DNA of 64,000 nucleotides from Leptolyngbya sp. FACHB-60 (GTDB taxonomy: Bacteria; Cyanobacteriota; Cyanobacteriia; Phormidesmidales; Phormidesmidaceae): positions 25,893-89,892 of the forward strand of contig NZ_JACJOX010000041.1 in the NCBI RefSeq assembly GCF_014695775.1, read 5' to 3'. Below are positions 25,590-34,333 of this stretch, in pieces. The stretch's first letter is position 1, and each line of letters begins with the position of its first letter. The translations under genes were made by a program, and so were the position numbers. The notes under the pieces were generated by a model, which saw only the letters and a list, made by a program, of their open reading frames with translations, made no database searches and was not told where the DNA came from.

Positions 25590-25767
25590 TTCTATATTTT
25601 GAGGCCGAGGGCGCCCACTGCGGTGGTTTGAAACGGGGAGTTGCCAAAGAAAGCCTTAAGGTTTGAGGAGCCCAATCTTAGGGAGTCCTCATCGTAACTT
25701 CCGTTTTGGGCATACCCTGACTTACGCTAGAGTTCCTTCAGATTTGTTGTTGCCCTAGGGATTGCCC

Positions 25768-28700
25768 ATGCATCGCTTAGCCGCTACCCCCGGCGGCTGG
25801 ACGCCGGATACCGAGGGCGTCATTTTTGTCGAGCAGACCCCGGCACCGCTGGTGTTGCTCACCGCCGCCGACACAGAAATTCAAAGCCTGACTCGGGCCA
25901 GTTTTCCGGCCAATTTCCCCGCTTTGCGGGTGGCTAACCTGCTTCAGCTTCAGCAGCAGTTGGCGATCGATACCTACGCCGACGATGTGCTGCGCCACGC
26001 CCAGATTATTGTGGTGCGGCTGCTAGGAGGCCGCGCCTACTGGCCCTATGGCCTAGAAGTCGTCAGGGATGTGGCCACCGAAACCGGGGCCGCCCTGATT
26101 GTGCTGCCCGGCGACGATCGCCCCGCCCCCGACCTGATCAGCTACTCCACGGTGCCGCTGACGGTGGCCAACCAACTCTGGCGCTACCTCAATGAAGGCG
26201 GTGTCGAGAATATGGCGAACGGGTTGATGTGGGTGTGCGATCGCATCCTCCACACTGCCTATTGCCCTCCGACTCCCCAACCCATTCCCAAAGTCGGGGT
26301 ATATCCTCTACTAACCTCTATCAGACAACAGGAGATACACCCGGAACCCCTCTCCCCTAGCCCCTCTCCCATGGGGAGAGGGGAACTGGAGAATACAACA
26401 GCCAAAATTGGCCTGATCTTCTATCGGGCTCACTATCTGGCAGGCAATACTGCGCCCATTGATGCCCTGTGCGCGGCTTTGGTGGAACGGCATCTGCACC
26501 CTGTCCCTGTGTTTGTGTCGTCGCTGCAAGACCCTGAGGTGCAGGAGGATTTGGTCGCTCTGTTCAATCCCAAGGATGGCCAAGGTATTGCCGTGCTGTT
26601 GAATACCACCAGCTTTTCGGTGGCGAAACTGGACGGCGCAACCCCCAATTTAGATCTATGGGAAACCCTCAACGTGCCGGTGCTGCAAGTGATTCTCAGC
26701 GGCGGTACCAAAGCCGCCTGGGCAAGCCAGAGCCTTGGCCTTTCGCCCCGCGACATTGCCATGAATGTGGCCCTGCCCGAGGTGGATGGGCGCATTATCA
26801 CCCGCGCTGTTTCGTTTAAATCGGTCAACCGGCGCAGCGAGACATTGGAAACCGATGTGGTGACCTACGAGCCAGTGAGCGATCGCATCACCTTCGTCGC
26901 TGACCTGGCCGCCCGTTGGGCTACCCTGCGCCGCACCCCAGTGGGTGATCGCCGCATAGCCCTAATTCTCGCCAACTACCCCAACCGCGATGGCCGCCTC
27001 GCCAATGGCGTTGGCCTCGACACACCCCAGAGTGCGATCGAAGTTCTCCACGCCCTTAAGGCCGTTGGCTACACCCTGGGCGACATTCCCGCCGATGGCG
27101 ACGACCTAATTCGCCAGCTCACCGCGGGGGTGACCAACGACCCCGAAGGCCACGATTTTCGCCAGGTTCACCAATCTCTTCCCCTTGCTGACTACTGTCA
27201 GTATTTTGAGACCATACCGGAAGCGGTGCGCGCTGGTATGAGCGCTCGTTGGGGTCTTCCTGGAGGAGATGGGGAGGCTGGGGAAGATGGGGAAACTAGG
27301 GAAGGAATTCAAAATTTCTCCTTTGGAGACGCTACGCGAACAAAACTCAAAACTCAAAACTCAAAATTTCCCATTCCCGGCATCCAGCTCGGCAACATCT
27401 TCATCGGCGTTCAGCCGAGCCGGGGCTATGACCTTGACCCCTCTCTTAACTACCACTCGCCCGATCTAGAGCCAACTCACGACTACCTAGCCTTTTATCT
27501 CTGGCTGAGGCATACCTTTGGGGCTCAGGCGATCGTTCACCTGGGCAAGCACGGCAATCTGGAGTGGCTGCCCGGCAAGGGCGTCGGCCTATCTCAGGAC
27601 TGTTACCCCGAGGCCATGTTTGGCCCCATGCCCCACCTATACCCGTTTATCGTCAACGACCCTGGCGAAGGCTCCCAGGCGAAGCGCCGCGCCCAGGCGG
27701 TAATTCTCGACCACCTGACGCCCCCGCTCACCCGTGCCGAACTCTACGGCCCTCTCGAAAAGTTGGAAGGTCTGGTGGATGAATACTATGAAGCTCAAAG
27801 CTTGGATCCGAGCCGGTTGGCCTTGATTGGCGATCGCATCCTCACCCTGCTCACCGAAACCAGCCTCCTCACCGAGATCTCCTCCCCCACTTCCCCATCC
27901 CCCTTATCCTCCCTTCCCACCCTCCTTCCCACCCTCGATACCTACCTCTGCGATCTCAAGGAAGCCCAAATTCGCGACGGGCTACATATCTTTGGGCAGT
28001 GCCCTGATGGCCGGCAACTGCGGGATTTGGTAGTGGCGATCGCCCGCCATCCCGGCCGTGGCCGACAGGGATTGACACGGGCGATCGCAGAATCCTGGGC
28101 CCTCGATCTTGACCCCCTCACTGTCGATCTTGGAGAACCCTTCACCCCCTCATCCCCTCACCTCTTCACCTGCCGCATCGCTGGAGACGTTGTCGAGGCC
28201 TTAGAAGAGGAAGCGTCGCGTTTGGTAGAAGGGTTATTGCCAAAAGCCACTGTCCCGAACCGCCCTCTCCCTAGCCCTCTCCCTGGGGGAGAGGGAACCG
28301 GAGGAAGCTCTAGCTCCCCTCTCCCCCAGGGAGAGGGGCTGGGGGAGAGGGAGACATCTCTCGTCGCCGAACTCCACTGGATTCAGCACACCCTCATCCC
28401 CGCCCTGACCTGCACCACTGACGAGATCGCCAACTTGCTCAAGGGCCTCGACGGGCGCTACGTGCCCAGCGGTCCCGCCGGAGCCCCCACCCGCAATCGC
28501 CCTGACGTGTTGCCCACGGGGCGCAATTTCTTCTCAGTGGATATTCGCGCTATCCCCACCGAGAGCGCTTGGGATGTGGGGCGGCGGGCGGCGGAAGTGC
28601 TGGTGGAACAGTACACCCAGGATCACGGCGACTATCCCCAAACCCTAGGCCTGTCGGTGTGGGGCACTTCCACCATGCGTACCGGCGGGGACGACATTGC

Positions 28701-29745
28701 CGAAGCTCTGGCCCTGATGGGGGTGCGCCCGGTGTGGGATGGCCCCTCGCGGCGGGTGGTCGATTTTGAAGTGCTGCCGCTGTCGGCGATCGGGCGGCCT
28801 CGGGTGGATGTCACCCTGCGGATTTCGGGCTTCTTTCGCGATGCCTTTCCCAATCTGATCGACTTGGTGGATCAGGCTGTAGCGGCGGTGGCGGCTTTAG
28901 AAGAACCGCCGGAGCAAAATCCTCTGGCGGCACGATCGCGGCAGGAGAGTGCTGAGTGGCAGCGGCAGGGGCTGACAGCAGAGCAGGCGGAGCTGCGATC
29001 GCGCTACCGCATCTTTGGCTCTAAGCCGGGGGCTTATGGGGCTGGCTTGCAGGGGCTAATCGAATCGCAAAACTGGACTAGCGACGAAGACCTTGCCCGT
29101 GCCTACCTGAATTGGAGCGGCTACGCCTACGGTCGCGACGCCCAGGGCCACGCCATGCCCGAAGCCTTTGAGCAGCGGCTTAAGCACCTGCAAGTGGTGC
29201 TCCACAACCAGGACAACCGCGAGCACGACCTGCTCGACTCTGACGACTACTACCAGTTTCAGGGGGGCATGACAGTGGCCGCCAGAACCCTCCAGGGGCA
29301 GCAGCCCGCCACCTACTTTGGCGACAACGCGGTGACGGCTAAGCCCAAGGTGCGATCGCTCGACGCCGAAATTGCCAAGGTCTACCGCTCCCGCGTGGTC
29401 AACCCTAAGTGGATCGAGGGCGTCATGCGCCACGGCTATAAGGGGGCCTTTGAGATGGCCGCCACCGTCGATTACCTGTTCGCCTACGATGCCACTGCCC
29501 ACTGCGTCGCCGACCACATGTATGAGGGCGTGGCCCAGGCCTACCTGCTCGATCCAGCGGTGCAGGCCTTTGTGCAAACCTCAAACCCTTGGGCGCTGAG
29601 GGATATGGCCGAGCGCCTACTCGAAGCCAACCAGCGGGGGCTGTGGGCCACAGCCAAGGCCGAAATGCTGGATAGCCTGCGGCAGATCGCCAACCAAGCG
29701 GAAGGGGTGCTAGAAACCCAGCAGTTCAATCGGGGGCAACCCTAG
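25768..29745 (+). CDS. cobN: cobaltochelatase subunit CobN
   Basis: Large subunit of the ATP-dependent cobaltochelatase that inserts cobalt into hydrogenobyrinate diamide in cobalamin synthesis; related to ChlH. 1325 residues from ATG 25768. The cyanobacterial CobN start MHRLAATPGGWTPDTEGVIF, plus HLGKHGNLEWLPGKG, ALMGVRPVWD, RPRVDVTLRISGFFRDAFP and DHMYEGVAQAYLLD, separate it from ChlH. Four in-frame low-complexity insertions (about residues 193-207, 499-535, 706-723, 828-862) look like intergenic repeats captured by the gene; see findings. The ORF's TTG at 25762 is not needed. Upstream no clear cobalamin riboswitch was seen. Confidence 0.93.
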   Translation: MHRLAATPGGWTPDTEGVIFVEQTPAPLVLLTAADTEIQSLTRASFPANFPALRVANLLQLQQQLAIDTYADDVLRHAQIIVVRLLGGRAYWPYGLEVVRDVATETGAALIVLPGDDRPAPDLISYSTVPLTVANQLWRYLNEGGVENMANGLMWVCDRILHTAYCPPTPQPIPKVGVYPLLTSIRQQEIHPEPLSPSPSPMGRGELENTTAKIGLIFYRAHYLAGNTAPIDALCAALVERHLHPVPVFVSSLQDPEVQEDLVALFNPKDGQGIAVLLNTTSFSVAKLDGATPNLDLWETLNVPVLQVILSGGTKAAWASQSLGLSPRDIAMNVALPEVDGRIITRAVSFKSVNRRSETLETDVVTYEPVSDRITFVADLAARWATLRRTPVGDRRIALILANYPNRDGRLANGVGLDTPQSAIEVLHALKAVGYTLGDIPADGDDLIRQLTAGVTNDPEGHDFRQVHQSLPLADYCQYFETIPEAVRAGMSARWGLPGGDGEAGEDGETREGIQNFSFGDATRTKLKTQNSKFPIPGIQLGNIFIGVQPSRGYDLDPSLNYHSPDLEPTHDYLAFYLWLRHTFGAQAIVHLGKHGNLEWLPGKGVGLSQDCYPEAMFGPMPHLYPFIVNDPGEGSQAKRRAQAVILDHLTPPLTRAELYGPLEKLEGLVDEYYEAQSLDPSRLALIGDRILTLLTETSLLTEISSPTSPSPLSSLPTLLPTLDTYLCDLKEAQIRDGLHIFGQCPDGRQLRDLVVAIARHPGRGRQGLTRAIAESWALDLDPLTVDLGEPFTPSSPHLFTCRIAGDVVEALEEEASRLVEGLLPKATVPNRPLPSPLPGGEGTGGSSSSPLPQGEGLGERETSLVAELHWIQHTLIPALTCTTDEIANLLKGLDGRYVPSGPAGAPTRNRPDVLPTGRNFFSVDIRAIPTESAWDVGRRAAEVLVEQYTQDHGDYPQTLGLSVWGTSTMRTGGDDIAEALALMGVRPVWDGPSRRVVDFEVLPLSAIGRPRVDVTLRISGFFRDAFPNLIDLVDQAVAAVAALEEPPEQNPLAARSRQESAEWQRQGLTAEQAELRSRYRIFGSKPGAYGAGLQGLIESQNWTSDEDLARAYLNWSGYAYGRDAQGHAMPEAFEQRLKHLQVVLHNQDNREHDLLDSDDYYQFQGGMTVAARTLQGQQPATYFGDNAVTAKPKVRSLDAEIAKVYRSRVVNPKWIEGVMRHGYKGAFEMAATVDYLFAYDATAHCVADHMYEGVAQAYLLDPAVQAFVQTSNPWALRDMAERLLEANQRGLWATAKAEMLDSLRQIANQAEGVLETQQFNRGQP
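26346..26386. repeat. palindromic repeat inserted in cobN (1)
   Basis: CCCCTCTCCC and GGGAGAGGGG (26361-26370 and 26374-26383) form a 10-bp stem with an ATG loop, preceded by a direct repeat of CCCCTCTCCCC. The same C-rich palindrome recurs at 28263-28352. It is read in frame as Pro/Ser/Gly-rich residues. Confidence 0.8.
27262..27370. repeat. composite repeat inserted in cobN (2)
   Basis: A GGGGAGG/GGGGAAG purine tract (27262-27304), then TTTGGAGACGCTACGCGAAC (27322-27341, a string I recognise from intergenic repeats of cyanobacteria), then tandem CAAAACT units (27341-27370). All three parts are typical of non-coding repeats but here keep the cobN frame open. Confidence 0.65.
27884..27936. 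repeat. C/T-rich low-complexity insert in cobN (3)
   Basis: A pyrimidine tract of CCC, TTCCC and ATCC units encodes a Ser/Pro/Thr/Leu-rich stretch (TSPSPLSSLPTLLPT) in an otherwise conserved protein. Probably the complementary orientation of the purine tract at 27262-27304. Confidence 0.5.
28263..28352. repeat. double palindromic repeat inserted in cobN (4)
   Basis: Two facing CCCTCTCCCT/GGGAGAGGG hairpins within 90 bp, encoding LPSPLPGGEG and SPLPQGEGLGE. Same element type as 26346-26386. Reading through both strands of the hairpin keeps the frame. Confidence 0.75.
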
Positions 29746-29756
29746 GCAGAGTAGCT

Positions 29757-29775
29757 CTGGGAGCGATCGCCCCAG
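29757..29775. terminator. HIP1-centred palindrome after cobN
   Basis: CTGGG(A)GCGATCGCCCCAG: a stem with one bulged A around a GCGATCGC core, 12 bp after the cobN stop and between convergent genes. Possible terminator; no T-run. Confidence 0.4.
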
Positions 29776-29872
29776 CAGCGTCGGGCGGTACCATACCAAT
29801 TCCGCAAAATTGGGCTGTATGTTGGGACGCTCTCAAGCGATCGCCCTCACCCCCTCAAAAAGGGAGCAACAG

Positions 29873-31021
29873 CTAGCACGCCAGAGGCTGCCGAACCGAC
29901 GCCTCTGTGGTCCGTTGCAGGTAGGCCCGCGTAATCTCGAGAATCCGCTGGGAGGCCTGGCCGTCGCCAAAGGGGTTGATCGACTCGGCCATGGCCTGGT
30001 AGGCCTCGGGGTTCAGCAGCAGCGTCTCGGCCTCCGTCAGCATGCGGTCGGCATCGGTGCCGATTAGCTTGGCGGTGCCTGCCATTACGGCTTCGGGGCG
30101 TTCGGTGTTATCCCGCAGCACCAGCACTGGTTTACCCAGGCTGGGGGCTTCCTCCTGCAAGCCACCCGAGTCAGTCATCACCAGGTAGCACCGCTGAATC
30201 GCGCCTACTAGCTGGGTGTAGTCGAGGGGCTCTGTCAAAAAAGCGCGGGGATGATCGCCAAGGGCAGCCTGGAGAGGGTCTCGCACCGTGGGGTTGCGGT
30301 GCAAGGGCAGCAGCAGGGCGGTATCGGGAAACCGTTCGAGCACCTTGAGAAATCCCTGGGCGATCGCCCCCAGGGGTGCGCCCCAGTTTTCGCGCCGATG
30401 CACTGTCGATAAAATCACTCGGTGGCGGTTCCAGTCTAGCCCCGGCACCTCGCAGTCGGGACGGCGATCGGCCACTGACAGCAGGGCGTCGATGACGGTG
30501 TTGCCGGTTTGGTGCAGATTGCCGGTCACCCCCGATCGCTCTAGGTGCTGCACCGACAGAGCCGTGGGCGCAAAGTGCAGTTGGGTAATTTGAGAGACCA
30601 GGCGGCGGTTGGCCTCCTCCGGGAAGGGATTATAGATGTTGTCGGTGCGCAGACCCGCCTCGACATGGCCCACCGGAATCTTTTGATAAAAGGCCGCTAG
30701 GGCAGCGGCAAAGGCCGTCGTGGTATCGCCCTGCACCAGCACAATGTCGGGGCGACGCTCTTGAAACAGGGACTCCAGCCCCTGAAGGCTGCGACAGGTG
30801 ATGTCGGTCAGGGTTTGGCGAGGCTGCATAATCGCTAAATCTTGGTCGGCACTCAGGTTAAACAGCGCCATCACCTGATCCACCATCTCCCGATGCTGGC
30901 CGGTGAGCAGCACCTGGGTGTCAAAGTCAGGGCATTGACGAAAACACTGAATCACCGGCGCAAGTTTAATCGCCTCAGGGCGAGTGCCCAACACAATGCA
31001 GACTTTAAACGGTGGGACCAT
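29873..31021 (-). CDS. wecB: UDP-N-acetylglucosamine 2-epimerase, non-hydrolysing
   Basis: Interconverts UDP-GlcNAc and UDP-ManNAc for surface polysaccharide. 382 residues in the usual two-Rossmann-domain fold. Start region VCIVLGTRPEAIKLAPVI, the catalytic-region VQGDTTTAFAAALAAF, VGHVEAGLRT, NPFPEEANRRL and the C-terminal DSGGLQEEAPSLGKPVLVLRDNTERPEA with substrate-binding Arg, Glu and His residues are all intact. No other polysaccharide gene is beside it. Repeat copy B lies upstream. Confidence 0.95.
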   Translation of the reverse strand: MVPPFKVCIVLGTRPEAIKLAPVIQCFRQCPDFDTQVLLTGQHREMVDQVMALFNLSADQDLAIMQPRQTLTDITCRSLQGLESLFQERRPDIVLVQGDTTTAFAAALAAFYQKIPVGHVEAGLRTDNIYNPFPEEANRRLVSQITQLHFAPTALSVQHLERSGVTGNLHQTGNTVIDALLSVADRRPDCEVPGLDWNRHRVILSTVHRRENWGAPLGAIAQGFLKVLERFPDTALLLPLHRNPTVRDPLQAALGDHPRAFLTEPLDYTQLVGAIQRCYLVMTDSGGLQEEAPSLGKPVLVLRDNTERPEAVMAGTAKLIGTDADRMLTEAETLLLNPEAYQAMAESINPFGDGQASQRILEITRAYLQRTTEASVRQPLAC

Positions 31022-31400
31022 AGGGAAATGCCCTTTGAATGCAAAATCATGCTCAGAATAACCTGTTCATGCGACTATCCCAGCCGGCGGTGCCGGATAG
31101 AGCAAAAGAACGAGAAATAGACGAGCGAAAAATGGGAAAAAAGGCCCAACGGGCTTGAATCCTGACGTTTTGGGCCGTCCTAGTCTAGGCTTGACCCGCT
31201 ATAGAACGGTATCGGTGGCTCAGGCCCTAAGCCACCACGGCAGAGAATTCACTGCGATCGCGGCCCACTACTCGACAATAATTTATTCCCATAGATGGTT
31301 TCAGGGGTAGATCGATGCTTACCATAGATGGGAACAACGGGTTGACCGATCGCTATGGGGCCATGCTGGCCGAGTAGCCCACGGCAATGGGGCCACATCC
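31022..31400. other. 379-bp divergent intergenic region
   Basis: No gene. Holds repeat copy B (31099-31206) and a near-perfect inverted repeat: TTCCCATAGATGGT (31286-31299) and ACCATAGATGGGAA (31321-31334), which differ from full complementarity only at the two central positions. The latter lies 67 bp before the kinase start and could be its operator. Confidence 0.5.
31099..31206. repeat. dispersed intergenic repeat, copy B
   Basis: Related to 23265-23376: starts GAGCAAAAGAACGAGAAA, core GCCCAACGGGCTTGAATCCTG, ends CCCGCTATAG. Intergenic, upstream of wecB. Confidence 0.55.
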
Positions 31401-34325
31401 ATGGAGCCTGAGAGATATCCTATGACCGGGCAGCTGGCCAATCAAATTCTCTGGGTGGGGGATACTTTAGCGGCAGGGGAGGGCGATCGCCCTGGGTCTG
31501 AACTGGCCCTATCCGACCGGGCGCTCGTTGCTCTAGATCAGGTGGAGGCTGCCTTAGCTTACCTCACCGCTGGCCATCGAGTTGACGGCATTGTGCTAAA
31601 TTTGGCCACCTCACCAACGGCAGGGCTGGCTTCGCTGGGGAAGATTCAGGCTCAAGCGCCCGATGTGCCGGTGATTGTGCTGGTTAGCCCAGACCAGGTC
31701 GTCCTGGGGCTAGAGGCCGTCTGGGCTGGGGCCGAAGACTACCTGATTGGGGAGCACGCCGCCGACATCAAACGAGCCCTAGACTGTGCCCTAGTCCGCC
31801 GCCGCCGGCCGCGATCGCATCCGGCGACAGAGGCGAGGCCAGAGGGCGAACCCGAGACCCTTGGGCAGGCGGACGAAGCTCAGCACTACCCAACCATCTT
31901 TCGGGGGGTGCCGGTTTCGCTCTGGCAGGAGGACTGGTCTCTGCAACGCCAGGGAGCCACCGACCTAGCGGCCTACATCGACCAGCACCCCGAGCTTGTC
32001 ACCCAAGCCATCATGCAAATGACCCACTGCATTGCGACCCTGGGCAACTGGGACTACGACCTCCTCAATGACCGCCTAAATTGGTCGGAGGACTGCTACA
32101 GACTCGCCGGGATGGCGACCGATCAGCCGCTTCTCACCTATGCCGACTTTTTGCAGTACGTTCACCCCGACGACCTAGATTGGGTCAAGCCGCAGCTCGA
32201 TCAGGCAATTCGCGATCGCGCCCCCCTACATTATGAGCACCGCTGGATCTGCCCCCGCGGTGAGGTGCGCCACCTGAACCATTGGGGGCAGATCACCTAC
32301 GACTCCCACGGCAAACCTCTGAGACTCGTCGGCACCCTACAAAACGTGACCGAACGGGTTTGCCTCGATCGCGATCGCCAGCGGGTCGAAGCGATGCTGC
32401 GGCAGCAAGCCATGCTGCTCACCAGCGCCGAACGCATTGGCAACATGGGCAGCTGGGCCCTTGACCTGAGTACCAACCACCTGGTCTGGTCGGCGGGCAC
32501 CTATCGTCTGTTTGGTCTGCGCCCCGAGGAGCCGATTGAGAGCTTTGAGCGGTTCATCGAGTGGGTGCTGCCCGAAGATCGGTCCGAATTGCTGAACAAC
32601 CATACCAAAGTCGGCACGCTGCGCGGAATTTTGGAAGTCAACTACCGCATTCGTCGCCCCGATGGCGAGATTCGCTGGCTGTCGGATCGGGGCAACATCG
32701 AAGTCGATAGCGAGGGGCAACCCTGTCGGCAGCTGGGCATGGTGATCGACGTGACCGCCCAAAAGACGGCTGAGGCCACCCTGCGAGCCAGCGAAGAACG
32801 GTTTCGGCTAGTTTCGAAGGCTACCAACGACGCTATCTGGGACTGGGATCTGATCACCGATGTCACCTGGCGAGGCGAGGGCTACAAAACCCTGTTTGGC
32901 TATGGCAATGAAGATCTTGAGAGCCATAACGACTGGTGGCGCGATCGCCTGCACCCTGACGATCGCCAGCGGCTGCTGGCCTCAATTCAGACGGCCATAG
33001 AGGGAGAAGCCACCATCTGGATGGTGGAGTATCGCTTTCGCTGCCGCGATGGCCACTATGCCTACGTCAAGGATCGCGGCTACGTGATTCGCAACGCCCA
33101 GGGGCAGGCGATGCGCATGATTGGCGGCATGCTCAACCTGACTCAGCAAAAGAACCTGGAGGCCCAGCTGCTGCAAAGCCAAAAAATGGAGGCCATTGGC
33201 CAGCTGACCGGTGGAGTTGCCCATGACTTTAACAACCTGCTGACGGTAATTTTGGGCAACGCTGAGCTGCTGGTCGAACTGCTCGACACCCAGCCTCAAC
33301 TGCGATCGCTGGCCGATATGATCAGCAGTGCGGCCCAGCGGGGGGCCGACCTGACCCAGCGCCTGCTGGTCTTTGCCCGCCGCCAAATTCTTGACCCCAA
33401 GCCCGTCGATGTCAACCAGCTGATTGACCGCATGGATGCCCTGCTGCGCCGTGTCCTGGGAGAACAGATCGAGGTGCGCTGTAGCTACGCCGCTGACCTG
33501 GAGCTGGCCCTCGTCGATGCCAGCCAGCTGGAAAACGCCCTGCTCAACCTCTGCCTGAACGCTCGCGACGCCATGGACGGCGTGGGCTGCCTCACCCTAA
33601 CGACCGCCCACACCGGCGTCATCTCCACGGTTGGCGATCCTCAAGAAAGTTTTTCCCCAGGCGACTATGTCATGGTCACCGTCTCAGACAATGGCGTGGG
33701 CATGGGGCCAGAGCTGCTGAGCCAGGTTTTTGAGCCGTTTTTTACCACCAAGGCCAAGGGCAAAGGCACCGGGCTAGGCCTGAGCATGGTCTACGGCTTT
33801 GTCCACCAGTCCAACGGCTACGTCAATATTGACTCTGAGCCGGGGGTGGGCACTACCGTGCAGCTATATCTGCCTCACTGCCGCGATCGCCCTAGACCGC
33901 CCCTAGACCGCCGCGACCCCGACTTCCCTCCCGAGGTAGACGACTGTCCTGGTGGCTCAGAGCTAATTTTACTTGTCGAAGATAATACTCTGGTGCGCGA
34001 CTACGCCCAACAGCAGCTCGAAGGCCTGGGGTATCGGGTGTTGGCCGCCGAAAACGGCCCGGCCGCGCTTGAGCTGCTGCATCAGTGGCCCGAAATCGAT
34101 CTGCTGTTTACCGATGTGATCATGCCCGGTGGCATGAATGGCCGTGACTTGGCCGCTGCGGCTCACCGGCTACGGCCACACCTGCGGGTTCTATATACCT
34201 CTGGCTATACCGAGAATGCCCTGATCCCTCAGGGGGCTCAAGAGCCTAAGATCCAACTGTTAGCTAAGCCCTACCAACGGGCTGAGCTGGCTCGCCATAT
34301 TCGCCAAGCCCTTGCCAAAGGTTAA
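31401..34325 (+). CDS. PAS hybrid sensor histidine kinase/response regulator (copy 1)
   Basis: A soluble 974-residue hybrid kinase. Order: a receiver-like N-terminal domain (about 14-130) with Asn in place of the phosphoacceptor (GIVLNLA) and no KP lysine, three PAS/PAC units (about 200-320, 335-450, 455-585), HisKA of the NtrB-like GGVAHDFNNLLTVILGNAE type with His608, HATPase (LCLNARDAM, DNGVGMG, GKGTGLGLSMVYGF), and a true receiver with Asp905 (FTDVIMPGG). The kinase-receiver half is a close paralogue of the next gene, 8 bp downstream. Signal unknown. Confidence 0.9.
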   Translation: MEPERYPMTGQLANQILWVGDTLAAGEGDRPGSELALSDRALVALDQVEAALAYLTAGHRVDGIVLNLATSPTAGLASLGKIQAQAPDVPVIVLVSPDQVVLGLEAVWAGAEDYLIGEHAADIKRALDCALVRRRRPRSHPATEARPEGEPETLGQADEAQHYPTIFRGVPVSLWQEDWSLQRQGATDLAAYIDQHPELVTQAIMQMTHCIATLGNWDYDLLNDRLNWSEDCYRLAGMATDQPLLTYADFLQYVHPDDLDWVKPQLDQAIRDRAPLHYEHRWICPRGEVRHLNHWGQITYDSHGKPLRLVGTLQNVTERVCLDRDRQRVEAMLRQQAMLLTSAERIGNMGSWALDLSTNHLVWSAGTYRLFGLRPEEPIESFERFIEWVLPEDRSELLNNHTKVGTLRGILEVNYRIRRPDGEIRWLSDRGNIEVDSEGQPCRQLGMVIDVTAQKTAEATLRASEERFRLVSKATNDAIWDWDLITDVTWRGEGYKTLFGYGNEDLESHNDWWRDRLHPDDRQRLLASIQTAIEGEATIWMVEYRFRCRDGHYAYVKDRGYVIRNAQGQAMRMIGGMLNLTQQKNLEAQLLQSQKMEAIGQLTGGVAHDFNNLLTVILGNAELLVELLDTQPQLRSLADMISSAAQRGADLTQRLLVFARRQILDPKPVDVNQLIDRMDALLRRVLGEQIEVRCSYAADLELALVDASQLENALLNLCLNARDAMDGVGCLTLTTAHTGVISTVGDPQESFSPGDYVMVTVSDNGVGMGPELLSQVFEPFFTTKAKGKGTGLGLSMVYGFVHQSNGYVNIDSEPGVGTTVQLYLPHCRDRPRPPLDRRDPDFPPEVDDCPGGSELILLVEDNTLVRDYAQQQLEGLGYRVLAAENGPAALELLHQWPEIDLLFTDVIMPGGMNGRDLAAAAHRLRPHLRVLYTSGYTENALIPQGAQEPKIQLLAKPYQRAELARHIRQALAKG

Positions 34326-34333
34326 CCCAGGGA

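Noticed and set aside
25590..25767. Cobalamin riboswitch before cobN
   Set aside because: CCCACTG and an AACGGGGAGT-like string occur, but not the ordered B12-box and core elements. Only a modest hairpin (TGAGGA/TCCTCA, 25664-25691) is seen.
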